NCBI GenBank assembly: GCA_031378805.1 | Contig: JANNEO010000038.1 | Coordinates: 1 to 53,947, forward strand | DNA: 53,947 bases | Source of the DNA: JADCCX01 sp031378805 | Lineage (GTDB): Bacteria; Pseudomonadota; Alphaproteobacteria; Rhizobiales; Beijerinckiaceae | Direction of reading: 5' to 3' | Shown here: piece by piece, positions 1 to 8,019 of the stretch | Layout of the letters: each line of letters opens with the position of its first letter | Numbering within the stretch: position 1 is the first letter of the stretch | The notes under the pieces: generated by a model | Database searches by the model: none | What the model was told of the DNA's origin: nothing | The model's input: the letters and a program-made list of their open reading frames with translations, nothing else | Program-made: the position numbers and the translations under genes

Positions 1-426
1 GCACGAGGGTCCAGCGGGAATCGTCCCGGCGCCGCCTCTCCTCCGCGGAGTAAAGCGAGTTCTTGGACGACAGGTCCGAACGACCATTGGTCACACCAGT
101 CTCCCCCGACTGAATTTTCAGGATTGCACCTTTTCCGGTGAAGGAATTGGCACGCTCCGGTTGGACGGCAAAAGATCAAACAGACCAGCCGTCAATTGAA
201 CTTTACATATTTGATGGGGCGAGGGGATACGTGTCATTCCCAATCGGATCATCCCCAATGATGCGCACCCTTCATCAGTGCTACGCTCTTTGTCGGGCCT
301 CTGGGGAGAAGCTCGCCGTTTCTGACTTTTCGATGCTGCTCTTGAAGTTCGCTGACCCGAAGCGATACGCAAAAGAGGTGAGACCCTGGGGCAAGGCGCA
401 AGCCACACACCCCTTCGTGAAAACAC
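1..426. other. Leader region before aerR; no supported gene
   Basis: I see no convincing gene here. One frame is open from the left edge and stops at 51-53, so it could be the last residues of a + strand gene that begins outside the window, but the piece is too short to name. A GTG-initiated frame at 138-449 overlaps the aerR start and shows no recognisable domain. The stretch contains an 18-base site at 190-207 that resembles a PpsR/CrtJ operator, so it probably carries the promoter and regulatory region of the aerR-ppsR genes. Confidence 0.45.
190..207. promoter_or_regulatory. Putative PpsR/CrtJ-type operator upstream of aerR
   Basis: The sequence is CGTCAATTGAACTTTACA. It matches the known PpsR/CrtJ pattern TGT-N12-ACA except for the first base (C instead of T). 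The reverse complement of the site at 2902-2919 upstream of bchG agrees with it at 15 of 18 positions, which is more than expected for two unrelated sequences. That PpsR binds here is inferred; ppsR is encoded at 1408-2871. Confidence 0.4.
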
Positions 427-1341
427 ATGTCTGGCTATCCGGATCCTGAGACGGCTTTCGATCAGATCCACCCCGGCGAAGCCGAGGTTTCGCCAGCATT
501 GCCACGACATTTCAAACGCCTGAATCTTGTGCCGGCAAATCTTGTACCGGGAGAACTTGAGCGGGCCGGAATCACCAGCCGCAATCTGCTTGAGGACGCG
601 ATTCGCCGTGTCGCCCTGCCGCGATTGCTGGCCGCCAGAGCCGCACACAATGCTGACACGTCGAAGGCCGCATCACGCATCACCCAATCCGATATCGATC
701 AGTTGCTGCGCAACGTGACGGCGCCCGACCATCACATCACCGAGGCCGGCATCATGATCCTGGCGCTGCGCGGCGTCAGCCGGGAGGATATCCTCCTGAA
801 CCTGTTCACACCCGTAGCCACGCGCCTGCATGAGGAATGGCTCAACGACAATGCCACTTTCGCTGATGTCACCCTCGGGGTCAGTCGCTTGCAGCGGCTG
901 CTGGGGAGCAGCGCCATGCCGCAAGCACCGCTCTGCGCCGCATCCATTTCCGGCAATATCCTGATCGCGCAGCTTCCCGGCGACATCCACAACCTTGGAC
1001 CGGCGATTGTCGAGGATTTCTTCCGCAATGCCTTGTGGGATACCGCGAGGCTGGCACCCAGAAGTGATGCCGAAATCGTTGACCGCGTCCGCCGCGAGCC
1101 ATTCGATGTGCTGGCATTATCGCTTTCCCGCAATTCCGATCTCTCGTCGATTGCCCTGCTGTTGCGCCAAATACGCAGGGAATCAGCCAATCCGCGGCTT
1201 GTTGTCATGGTGGACGGGCAGCCACTCGTGAGCAATCCGGGGATATGGACGCGCACGGGTGCCGATGCGACGGCCCCTGACCCTGCGGCAGCGGTGGTGG
1301 TCGCCAACACGATGCTGCAAAGCCTGTTGCGCGAACACTGA
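427..1341 (+). CDS. aerR: AerR/PpaA-like cobalamin-binding antirepressor
   Basis: This 304-residue protein looks like AerR/PpaA, the soluble B12-binding photoreceptor that modulates the repressor PpsR/CrtJ. Residues about 100-160 form a helical region with a tryptophan followed by the FADVTLG...RLQ pattern seen in this group. Residues about 165-300 look like a B12-binding Rossmann-type domain that keeps a complete DxHxxG motif (D186, H188, G191), with H188 the probable lower cobalt ligand. It sits 66 bases upstream of ppsR, the usual pairing in purple bacteria. The ATG at 427 has only a weak ribosome-binding site. The family assignment is fairly firm; whether the ligand is adenosyl- or hydroxocobalamin cannot be told. 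Confidence 0.8.
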   Translation: MSGYPDPETAFDQIHPGEAEVSPALPRHFKRLNLVPANLVPGELERAGITSRNLLEDAIRRVALPRLLAARAAHNADTSKAASRITQSDIDQLLRNVTAPDHHITEAGIMILALRGVSREDILLNLFTPVATRLHEEWLNDNATFADVTLGVSRLQRLLGSSAMPQAPLCAASISGNILIAQLPGDIHNLGPAIVEDFFRNALWDTARLAPRSDAEIVDRVRREPFDVLALSLSRNSDLSSIALLLRQIRRESANPRLVVMVDGQPLVSNPGIWTRTGADATAPDPAAAVVVANTMLQSLLREH

Positions 1342-1407
1342 AGTCAGGGATATGACGGCTTGCATTATCAAGACTGAATCTCGATCGATTGTTGCCGGAT
1401 TCGAGAG

Positions 1408-2871
1408 GTGCCCGGGGCGATCACAGTGCTGAAGAACAGGGCGGATGGTGACAATTCCCTTCGCCAGATCATCGGCGCACTGAACCTGGATGCTGCCACG
1501 CTGGCGCTGACATCCTTTGCGGATGTGACGATTCTGCTCGATTTCGAAGGCATTGTGCGGTCCTGCTGCTTTGGGACCGATACAAGCCTGGCGGATGACA
1601 TGCAGCCCTTGACCCAGCGGAAATGGCTGGACACCCTCGCCGCCGACAGCCTGACCAAGGGTCGTGAACTGCTTGATGCAGCACAGCCCACGGGCCTCTC
1701 AAGACACCGCGAGATCAATCACCTCGGTCCCTCGCCGGACAAGTTGGTGCCGGTGCGCTATGCGGCGCTCGCGCTGCCAAGTGCCGCTTCGCCTGGAACC
1801 GGCGATGTGTTGCTGCTAGGCCGCAGCCTGCTCTCCCAGGCGTCGCTTCAGCGACAACTCGTCGATGCCCAGCAGAACCTTGAGCGGGACTACAGCCGAA
1901 TGCGCGCGGTTGAGACCCGCTACCGTGTGCTGTTTCAACTCGGCCGCACGCCCATGCTCATCGTTGATGTCGCCAGCCGCAAGGTCATGGAGGCAAATGG
2001 TGCCTGCCTTGCCGTTTTCGGGTTGCCAGCCAGCCGCATGACGGGCCGCGGCGTTGCTTCGCTGTTCGACGAGAATGATTCCGAATTGCTCCAGAGCCTG
2101 CTGACCACGGCGCTCAACACAGGCGAGGCGAAGGGCGCGGTCCTGCGTGCCGCCGTGGGCCATCAGCACTTCGATCTGAGCGCACACCTGTTTCGCCAGG
2201 AGGGCGCCTCGCTGCTTCTCCTGCAGGCGCGGCCAGTCGATCAGGCAGAGCATCCCGTGGGCAACGAGGTCATTGCTTTGCCCTCTCTGATCGAGCGCCT
2301 GCCGGAGGGTTTCGTGATCACCGATGGCGACGGACAGATTCTCGAGGCGAATCGCACATTCCTGGACATGGCCGAACTGCCGATGGCGTCAGGCGCAATC
2401 GGCAAGAGTCTGGGACAATGGCTGGGGCGGGCCGCGGTCGATTTCGGCGTTCTGATCGGCACGCTGCAGGATCGTGGCGCAGTGCGCGGCTTTGCCACCG
2501 TTCTGCGCGGCAACTACGGGGCACAGGAGCCTGTCGAGGTGTCCGCCGTGAAGATCGTGGATCATGCCGCGCCGCGCATCGGCTTCCTCATCCGAACGGA
2601 AAGACGCCATACCGACAGCGGACCAAGGGGTCTGACCACCCTGCCTCGCTCGGTGGAGCAGATGAAGGATCTGGTGGGCAGCGTGCCCCTGAAGGAACTC
2701 GTGCGGGAAACGACGGATGTCATCGAGCGGCTGTGCATCGAGGCTGCCCTTGAACTCACCGACGACAACCGGGCATCCGCCGCCGAAATGCTGGGCCTGA
2801 GCCGCCAAAGCCTCTATGCAAAGCTGCATCGCTTTGGCCTGGGCGATCTCGGTGGTGGCGAAAATACGTAA
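1408..2871 (+). CDS. ppsR: PpsR/CrtJ transcriptional regulator of photosynthesis genes
   Basis: This is a 487-residue aerobic repressor (or redox-responsive regulator) of bacteriochlorophyll, carotenoid and light-harvesting genes. An N-terminal region is followed by two PAS domains (about 155-270 and 285-400) and a Fis-type helix-turn-helix at the C-terminus (about 435-480, ending in the typical NRASAAEMLGLSRQSLYAKL pattern). Cysteines are C53, C54, C200 and C443. C443 lies just before the DNA-binding helices, in the position of the redox-active cysteine of CrtJ/PpsR. The GTG at 1408 is used as start because the frame opens there; a purine-rich stretch is directly adjacent, so the exact start is uncertain. 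It lies between aerR and bchG, as expected for this regulator. Confidence 0.9.
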   Translation: MPGAITVLKNRADGDNSLRQIIGALNLDAATLALTSFADVTILLDFEGIVRSCCFGTDTSLADDMQPLTQRKWLDTLAADSLTKGRELLDAAQPTGLSRHREINHLGPSPDKLVPVRYAALALPSAASPGTGDVLLLGRSLLSQASLQRQLVDAQQNLERDYSRMRAVETRYRVLFQLGRTPMLIVDVASRKVMEANGACLAVFGLPASRMTGRGVASLFDENDSELLQSLLTTALNTGEAKGAVLRAAVGHQHFDLSAHLFRQEGASLLLLQARPVDQAEHPVGNEVIALPSLIERLPEGFVITDGDGQILEANRTFLDMAELPMASGAIGKSLGQWLGRAAVDFGVLIGTLQDRGAVRGFATVLRGNYGAQEPVEVSAVKIVDHAAPRIGFLIRTERRHTDSGPRGLTTLPRSVEQMKDLVGSVPLKELVRETTDVIERLCIEAALELTDDNRASAAEMLGLSRQSLYAKLHRFGLGDLGGGENT

Positions 2872-2901
2872 GGATATCCTGTCATTAGGGATGCCTCTAG
2901 G

Positions 2902-2919
2902 TGTAAAGACAAATTGACG
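2902..2919. promoter_or_regulatory. Putative PpsR/CrtJ-type operator upstream of bchG
   Basis: The + strand reads TGTAAAGACAAATTGACG, a TGT-N12-ACA pattern with one mismatch at the last base. Its reverse complement shares 15 of 18 bases with the site at 190-207 before aerR (identical CGTCAATT and CTTTACA blocks). It begins 47 bases before the bchG start, a sensible place for a repressor of the bchG-crtB unit. Binding by PpsR is an inference. Confidence 0.45.
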
Positions 2920-2941
2920 TACGAAAAATCGCTTCGTACGT
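2917..2941. promoter_or_regulatory. Perfect 9-bp inverted repeat just before bchG
   Basis: Arms ACGTACGAA (2917-2925) and TTCGTACGT (2933-2941) are perfectly complementary around a 7-base spacer. The right arm ends 7 bases before the bchG ATG at 2949, where a ribosome-binding site would be expected; none is obvious. The repeat overlaps the last three bases of the PpsR-like site at 2902-2919. It could be an operator or an mRNA hairpin that limits translation initiation. Confidence 0.4.
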
Positions 2942-2948
2942 TCAGCTC

Positions 2949-3848
2949 ATGTCCACCGAGACCAGGCCCTTTCCGGAGCGCACTCACCCAAGCCCCTCCG
3001 CGATTCTCGAACTGCTGAAGCCAGTGACCTGGTTCCCGCCGATGTGGGCCTTCGCCTGCGGCATCGTTTCGTCAGGTGTGCCCGTGCTGGAGCGCTGGCC
3101 CATGGTGGCGCTGGGCATCCTGCTCACGGGACCGCTGGTCTGCGCCACCAGCCAGGCCGCCAATGACTGGTATGACCGCCATGTCGACGCCATCAATGAA
3201 CCGAATCGGCCCATTCCTTCCGGCAGGATTCCTGGTCGCTGGGGCCTTTACATTGCCATTGCCTGGACGCTGCTTTCCCTTTCGGTCGCCTGGATCCTCG
3301 GGCCGGCCGTCACGGTCGCTGCCGCCATCGGCCTGGCACTCGCCTGGGCCTACAGCGCCCCGCCCTTTCGCTTCAAGCAGAATGGCTGGTGGGGCAACAC
3401 CGCCGTGGCCTTCGCCTACGAGGGCCTGCCCTGGTTCACTGGCGCCGCCGTGATGCTCGGCGGTTGGCCGGGTTGGCCGATCATCATCTTTGCCGCCCTC
3501 TACAGCAGCGGCGCGCATGGCATCATGATTCTCAACGACTTCAAGGCCGTCGAGGGTGACCGCGTGATGGGCATCCGCTCGCTGCCGGTCCAACTGGGAG
3601 AAGAGCGCGCGGCCCGCCTCGCCTGTTTCATGATGGCCTGGCCGCAAGTTGTGGTCATCGGCCTGCTCGTCGGCTTCTCGCAACCGTGGCACGCCGCGAT
3701 CATTGCGCTGTTCCTGGCTATGCAGGGCCTGTGCATGGCTCGCCTGCTGACCGACCCAAAGAAGTTCGCGCCCTGGTACAACGCCACCGGGATCACGCTT
3801 TACGTCCTGGGAATGCTCGTTTCCGCTTTCGCCCTGCAACAGCTGTGA
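2949..3848 (+). CDS. bchG: Bacteriochlorophyll synthase (esterifying prenyltransferase)
   Basis: BchG attaches geranylgeranyl or phytyl diphosphate to bacteriochlorophyllide a at the membrane. The 299-residue protein belongs to the UbiA prenyltransferase superfamily. The first aspartate-rich motif is NDWYDRHVDAINEPNRP (about residues 75-91) and the second is NDFKAVEGDRVMG (about 197-209), both binding Mg-diphosphate. Several hydrophobic segments are consistent with about eight or nine membrane helices. Length is normal. It opens the dense bchG-crtB run and ends 10 bases before the next gene. An inverted repeat and a PpsR-like site lie just upstream. Confidence 0.93.
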   Translation: MSTETRPFPERTHPSPSAILELLKPVTWFPPMWAFACGIVSSGVPVLERWPMVALGILLTGPLVCATSQAANDWYDRHVDAINEPNRPIPSGRIPGRWGLYIAIAWTLLSLSVAWILGPAVTVAAAIGLALAWAYSAPPFRFKQNGWWGNTAVAFAYEGLPWFTGAAVMLGGWPGWPIIIFAALYSSGAHGIMILNDFKAVEGDRVMGIRSLPVQLGEERAARLACFMMAWPQVVVIGLLVGFSQPWHAAIIALFLAMQGLCMARLLTDPKKFAPWYNATGITLYVLGMLVSAFALQQL

Positions 3849-3858
3849 GGGGGACATC

Positions 3859-5226
3859 ATGCGTGCAGCAATGACTGAAGTTTCCCACTTGGGATGGCTG
3901 GGCATCGTGCGGCTTGGCCTGGTGCAGACCGCATTGGGTGCCATTGTCGTGCTGACGACCTCGACGATCAACCGGGTGATGGTGGTGGAACTGGCCTTGC
4001 CAGCCGTCATTCCCGGCGCACTTGTCGCGTGGCATTATGCCTTGCAGATACTGCGCCCGCGCTGGGGTTTCGGTACCGACAATGGCCGCCGCTCAACGCC
4101 CTGGATCATCGGCGGGATGGCCATTCTTGCCATCGGCGGGGCCTTGTCCGCCGTTGCAACGGCGCTCATGGGCACCATGTTCTGGGCAGGTCTCCTGCTC
4201 GCCATTCTGGCTTTCACGCTGATCGGCATCGGTGTCGGGGCAGCGGGCACCTCGCTGCTGGTGCTGCTCGCCAAGCGCGTGCGCAAGGAACACAAGGCGT
4301 CCGCCGCCACCATTGTCTGGCTGATGATGATCGCCGGGTTCGCGGTGACCGCGATCACGGCAGGCAAGTTTCTGGACCCGTTTTCGAACACGCGGCTGAT
4401 CGCCGTGACGTCGGCCGTTTCTGTCATTGCGTTTTGTCTCGCCTGTCTCGCCATTTCTGGTGTCGAGGGACCATCGACAGTGCCCGTGGTTGATCCAGCC
4501 AGGCCAAAGACGCCGTTCAAGGAAGCCGTGGCGGAGGTCTGGGCTGAACCGAAGGCACGGCTTTTCGCTATATTCGTGTTCGTTTCCATGCTGGCCTATT
4601 CCGCCCAGGATCTGATCCTGGAGCCCTTCGCGGGTGCGATCTTCTCGATGACCCCAGGGGCCTCAACCAAACTGTCAGGCATCCAGCATGGCGGCGTATT
4701 CCTGGGCATGGTTCTGGTCGCGCTGGCCTGCCCGGTGCTCGGCAAAGGGCGCTTTGGCTCTCCCGTGGCCTGGACGATTGGCGGCTGCATCGCCTCAGCT
4801 TTGTGCATGTTGGGCTTGGCGCTGGCGGGTACCGCCGGGCCAACCTGGCCACTGGTCGAGAATGTCTTTCTGCTGGGCGTGTCCAACGGCATCTATGCCG
4901 GGGCGGCCATCGGCTCGATGATGACCCTGGCCACATCCGGCAACACAGGCCGCGAGGGAACACGCATGGGTGTGTGGGGCGCGGCACAGGCCGTGGCCTT
5001 CGGCATCGGCGGCTTCACCGGCACTGTGGCGGTCGATCTTGCCCGCATCATGCTGGGGTCTCCGCTTCCCGCATATTCCCTGGTGTTCGGCGCCGAAGCG
5101 CTTCTCTTTCTGGTTTCAGCCGCCCTCGCCTGGCAGGTCGCAAGACTGGAAGGCGCAACGGCACCATCACGCACGACCGATTTGATGAACAACGATGATA
5201 TCCTTTCGATGGCAGCGGGGAGATAA
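3859..5226 (+). CDS. PucC/Bch2-family MFS membrane protein (bacteriochlorophyll carrier family)
   Basis: This 455-residue protein has about twelve hydrophobic segments and belongs to the PucC/LhaA/Bch2 (ORF428) branch of the major facilitator superfamily. Such proteins help deliver bacteriochlorophyll to light-harvesting complexes or assemble them; the copy between bchG and bchP is usually annotated bacteriochlorophyll synthase 44.5 kDa chain, although it is a transporter-like protein and not the synthase. The start ATG has a purine-rich GAGGGGG upstream. The stop lies 4 bases before the bchP ATG. The family is clear from position and from motifs such as the GTDNGRRSTPWI pattern in the second loop; the exact cargo is not known. 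Confidence 0.85.
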   Translation: MRAAMTEVSHLGWLGIVRLGLVQTALGAIVVLTTSTINRVMVVELALPAVIPGALVAWHYALQILRPRWGFGTDNGRRSTPWIIGGMAILAIGGALSAVATALMGTMFWAGLLLAILAFTLIGIGVGAAGTSLLVLLAKRVRKEHKASAATIVWLMMIAGFAVTAITAGKFLDPFSNTRLIAVTSAVSVIAFCLACLAISGVEGPSTVPVVDPARPKTPFKEAVAEVWAEPKARLFAIFVFVSMLAYSAQDLILEPFAGAIFSMTPGASTKLSGIQHGGVFLGMVLVALACPVLGKGRFGSPVAWTIGGCIASALCMLGLALAGTAGPTWPLVENVFLLGVSNGIYAGAAIGSMMTLATSGNTGREGTRMGVWGAAQAVAFGIGGFTGTVAVDLARIMLGSPLPAYSLVFGAEALLFLVSAALAWQVARLEGATAPSRTTDLMNNDDILSMAAGR

Positions 5227-5230
5227 CGCC

Positions 5231-6469
5231 ATGATCAGTACGAACACCGGTGACGCACCTGGCTGTGAACAGCCACTCCAGACCTTCGACGTCGTTGTCG
5301 TGGGGGGCGGCCCGGCGGGGGCCACCGTCGCCGCCGATCTCGCCCGCAAGGGCCGCTCGGTGATGCTGCTCGACCGCGACGGGCGCATCAAGCCTTGCGG
5401 CGGTGCGATCCCGCCCCGGCTGATCAAGGATTTCGAGATTCCCGATCATCTGATCTGCGCGCGGATCACGTCTGCCCGCATGATCCCGCCCTCGGACAAG
5501 CATGTCGACATGCCGGTGGAGGGCAATGGCTTCGTCGGCATGGTGGATCGTGAAGTCTTCGACGAATTCCTGCGCGTTCGCGCCGCAGATTGGGGCTGCG
5601 ACCGGCGCAAGGGCAATTTCGACAGCATCGGGCGGGACGCGGATGGCACGGCGATCGTGCATTACACGCCCAAAACAGACGATGCAGACGCAAAGCCCAC
5701 GGCCGTGCGTGCCCGCATGGTCATCGGCGCGGACGGAGCCTTGTCACAGGTCGGCAAGCACACGATCAAGGGCGCGGATCGCATCCCCTATGTTTTTGCC
5801 TACCATGAGATCGTCCGCTCGCCTGCCGCCTCCAAAAGCTTCGATCCACGTCGCTGCGACGTGCATTACAACGGCCGCTTCTCGCCTGATTTCTATTCCT
5901 GGGTCTTCCCGCACGGCGATGTCACCAGCATTGGCACCGGCAGCGCCAACAAGGGCTTTCCCCTGCGCAAGGCCATCGCCGACATTCGCAGCGTTCTGGG
6001 GTTCGAACACTGCGAGACCATCCGCAAGGAAGGCGCACCCATCCCGCTCAAGCCACTGAAGCGCTGGGACAATGGCCGCGACATCATCCTGGTGGGTGAT
6101 GCTGCGGGCTGTGTGGCACCAGCGTCAGGCGAAGGCATCTACTACGCCATGGCCAGCGCACGCTGCGGCGGCGAGGCCGTAGAGCTTGCGCTCAGCACGG
6201 GCGATGCCCGGGCGCTGAAGCTCGCTCGAAAAGCCTTCATGAAGAGCCACGGCAAGGTCTTCTGGGCGCTGGGGATGCTGCAATGGATATGGTACCGCAA
6301 CGACCGCCTGCGCGAGAGCTTCGTCAGCCTGTGCAAGGACCGGGACGTGCAGCGGCTCACCTGGGAATCCTACATGAACAAGGAACTCGTGCGGCGTGAT
6401 CCGCTGGCGCATATCCGGGTGCTCTTCAAGGATCTGGGCAGCTTGCTGCGCGTGGCGAGGCCTGGATGA
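5231..6469 (+). CDS. bchP: Geranylgeranyl reductase
   Basis: BchP reduces the geranylgeranyl tail of bacteriochlorophyll to phytyl in three NADPH-dependent steps. The 412-residue protein has an N-terminal FAD-binding Rossmann motif (VVVGGGPAGATVA, about residues 22-34), the CGGAIPPRL substrate-side motif, and a second flavin motif LVGDAAGCVAPASGEGI near residue 287-303. The start at 5231 is chosen because it follows GGGAGA and lies 4 bases after the previous stop; an in-frame upstream start at 5195 would overlap that gene. It overlaps tspO by 4 bases. Confidence 0.93.
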   Translation: MISTNTGDAPGCEQPLQTFDVVVVGGGPAGATVAADLARKGRSVMLLDRDGRIKPCGGAIPPRLIKDFEIPDHLICARITSARMIPPSDKHVDMPVEGNGFVGMVDREVFDEFLRVRAADWGCDRRKGNFDSIGRDADGTAIVHYTPKTDDADAKPTAVRARMVIGADGALSQVGKHTIKGADRIPYVFAYHEIVRSPAASKSFDPRRCDVHYNGRFSPDFYSWVFPHGDVTSIGTGSANKGFPLRKAIADIRSVLGFEHCETIRKEGAPIPLKPLKRWDNGRDIILVGDAAGCVAPASGEGIYYAMASARCGGEAVELALSTGDARALKLARKAFMKSHGKVFWALGMLQWIWYRNDRLRESFVSLCKDRDVQRLTWESYMNKELVRRDPLAHIRVLFKDLGSLLRVARPG

Positions 6470-6951
6470 TTGTACTCGCTGAGAACTGGTTGCCCGCTCT
6501 TGCCGCCGCCGGTGGTGTCATCGCCATGGCGATGATCGGCGGCTGGCTGACGGAAATCGGGCCATGGTATGCTGCGCTGAAATTTCCCAGATGGAAGCCG
6601 CCCAACTGGGCATTCGGACCCATTTGGACCGTCATTCTCACGCTTGCGGCCATTGCCATCGTGATCGCCTGGCTGGCAACGCCGGAAGGAGGCGCGCGCC
6701 TTGCGCTCACCGCACTGCTTCTTGTCAATGGCGTGTTGAATATCCTTTGGAACTATCTCTTCTTCACCATGCGGCGGCCTGACATTGCCTTCATCGAGGT
6801 GATCGCGCTGTGGCTGTCGATCCTCGCCATCATCCTGTTCGTGGCGCAATTCTCAGGAACTGCCGCGATGCTGTTTGCGCCCTACCTGATCTGGGTCGGC
6901 ATCGCTGCCGTGCTCAATCGATCCATTGTTCAGTTGAACAGACCGTTCTGA
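6466..6951 (+). CDS. tspO: TspO/MBR-family tryptophan-rich sensory protein
   Basis: This 161-residue protein with five predicted membrane helices carries the family motif PPNWAFGPIWT (about residues 45-55) and the conserved WNYLFF stretch in helix 4. TspO binds tetrapyrroles such as protoporphyrin IX, and in Rhodobacter it down-regulates photosynthesis genes under oxygen. Its ATG overlaps the bchP stop (ATGA). Its location inside the bch operon, between bchP and bchI, supports a role in tetrapyrrole homeostasis. A 14-base sequence is duplicated across its stop codon and the leader of bchI. Confidence 0.9.
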   Translation: MIVLAENWLPALAAAGGVIAMAMIGGWLTEIGPWYAALKFPRWKPPNWAFGPIWTVILTLAAIAIVIAWLATPEGGARLALTALLLVNGVLNILWNYLFFTMRRPDIAFIEVIALWLSILAIILFVAQFSGTAAMLFAPYLIWVGIAAVLNRSIVQLNRPF

Positions 6952-6975
6952 CCGCCAGACTGTTCTGACCGCCAG
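6945..6975. repeat. Direct duplication of 14 bases between tspO and bchI
   Basis: GTTCTGACCGCCAG occurs at 6945-6958 and again at 6962-6975, a 17-base period. The first copy contains the tspO stop codon. The second runs into the AGGAGGAG ribosome-binding site of bchI. It looks like a small slippage duplication that added spacing between the two genes. Confidence 0.8.
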
Positions 6976-6987
6976 GAGGAGTTCATC

Positions 6988-8019
6988 ATGGCCATCACAT
7001 TTCCCTTTTCCGCCATCGTTGGCCAGGACGAGATGAAACGCGCCCTGATCATTGCGGCGATCGATCCGACCATCGGCGGCGTGCTGATTTTCGGTGATCG
7101 CGGCACGGGAAAGTCGACGGCCGTGCGCGCGCTTGCCAACCTGCTGCCGCCCATCCGGACGGTCGAAGGTTGCAGCTACAACTGCGATCCTGCCAAGCCC
7201 GCCGGATTGTGCAAGGCCTGCAACGACACGCAGGCAATTGCGCCAAGGTCACTGAAGACGCGCGAGGCCCCTGCCCCCGTCGTTGACTTGCCTCTGGGCG
7301 CGACGGAAGACCGCGTCGCAGGTGCGCTCGATATCGAGCGTGCCCTGGTACACAGCGAAAAAGCGTTCGAGCCTGGCCTGCTTGCCCGTGCCAACCGGGG
7401 ATTTCTCTACATCGACGAGGTCAACCTGCTGGAAGATCACCTCGTCGATCTGCTGCTCGATGTCGCTGCATCGGGCGAAAACGTCATCGAACGCGAGGGC
7501 CTCAGCATCCGGCACCCCGCCCGCTTTGTGCTGATCGGCAGCGGCAACCCCGAGGAAGGCGAACTGCGCCCGCAGCTGCTGGACCGCTTCGGCCTGTCGG
7601 TTGATGTCGTGACCACCAAGGATGTCAGCCAGCGGGTCGAGGCGGTGAAACGCCGAGAAGCGTTCGACCGCGACCCCGAAGGCTTTATCGCGTCGCATCA
7701 GGCCGCTGACGCGAAGATCCGCAAGCGGATCACCACGGCGCGCGGCAAGCTTCCGATGATCGCCATCGCGGATGATATCCGCGAAGCAGTCGCGGGCCTC
7801 TGCGTCTCGCTCGGTACGGATGGCCTCAGGGGCGAAATGACGCTTCTGCGGGCCGCGCGAGCCTTGGCCGCCTACGATGGCAAGAGAGAGGTGCAACTTG
7901 CCCAGATCAAGGCCATCGCGCCTGCCGCATTGCGGCATAGGTTGCGCCGCAACCCTCTCGATGACACCGGATCGGGAGTGCGGGTGGAACGCGCCATGGC
8001 GGAAGTGCTTGCACCATGA
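6988..8019 (+). CDS. bchI: Magnesium chelatase ATPase subunit I
   Basis: BchI is the AAA+ motor of magnesium chelatase, which inserts Mg2+ into protoporphyrin IX together with BchD and BchH. The 343-residue protein has a Walker A GDRGTGKST (36-44, K42), the BchI-typical cysteine-rich insertion CSYNCDPAKPAGLCKAC, and a Walker B FLYIDEVNLLEDH around residue 140. A strong AGGAGGAG ribosome-binding site precedes the ATG. It overlaps bchD by 4 bases. Length and motifs are normal; bchH is not in this window. Confidence 0.96.
   Translation: MAITFPFSAIVGQDEMKRALIIAAIDPTIGGVLIFGDRGTGKSTAVRALANLLPPIRTVEGCSYNCDPAKPAGLCKACNDTQAIAPRSLKTREAPAPVVDLPLGATEDRVAGALDIERALVHSEKAFEPGLLARANRGFLYIDEVNLLEDHLVDLLLDVAASGENVIEREGLSIRHPARFVLIGSGNPEEGELRPQLLDRFGLSVDVVTTKDVSQRVEAVKRREAFDRDPEGFIASHQAADAKIRKRITTARGKLPMIAIADDIREAVAGLCVSLGTDGLRGEMTLLRAARALAAYDGKREVQLAQIKAIAPAALRHRLRRNPLDDTGSGVRVERAMAEVLAP

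Noticed and set aside
202..230. A sigma70 promoter using TTTACA and GGATAC before aerR
   Set aside because: The -10 match is poor and the leader would be about 190 bases; no firm promoter could be called.
138..449. A 103-residue frame beginning with GTG upstream of aerR
   Set aside because: It overlaps the aerR start, has no recognisable domain or ribosome-binding site, and covers a probable regulatory site at 190-207.
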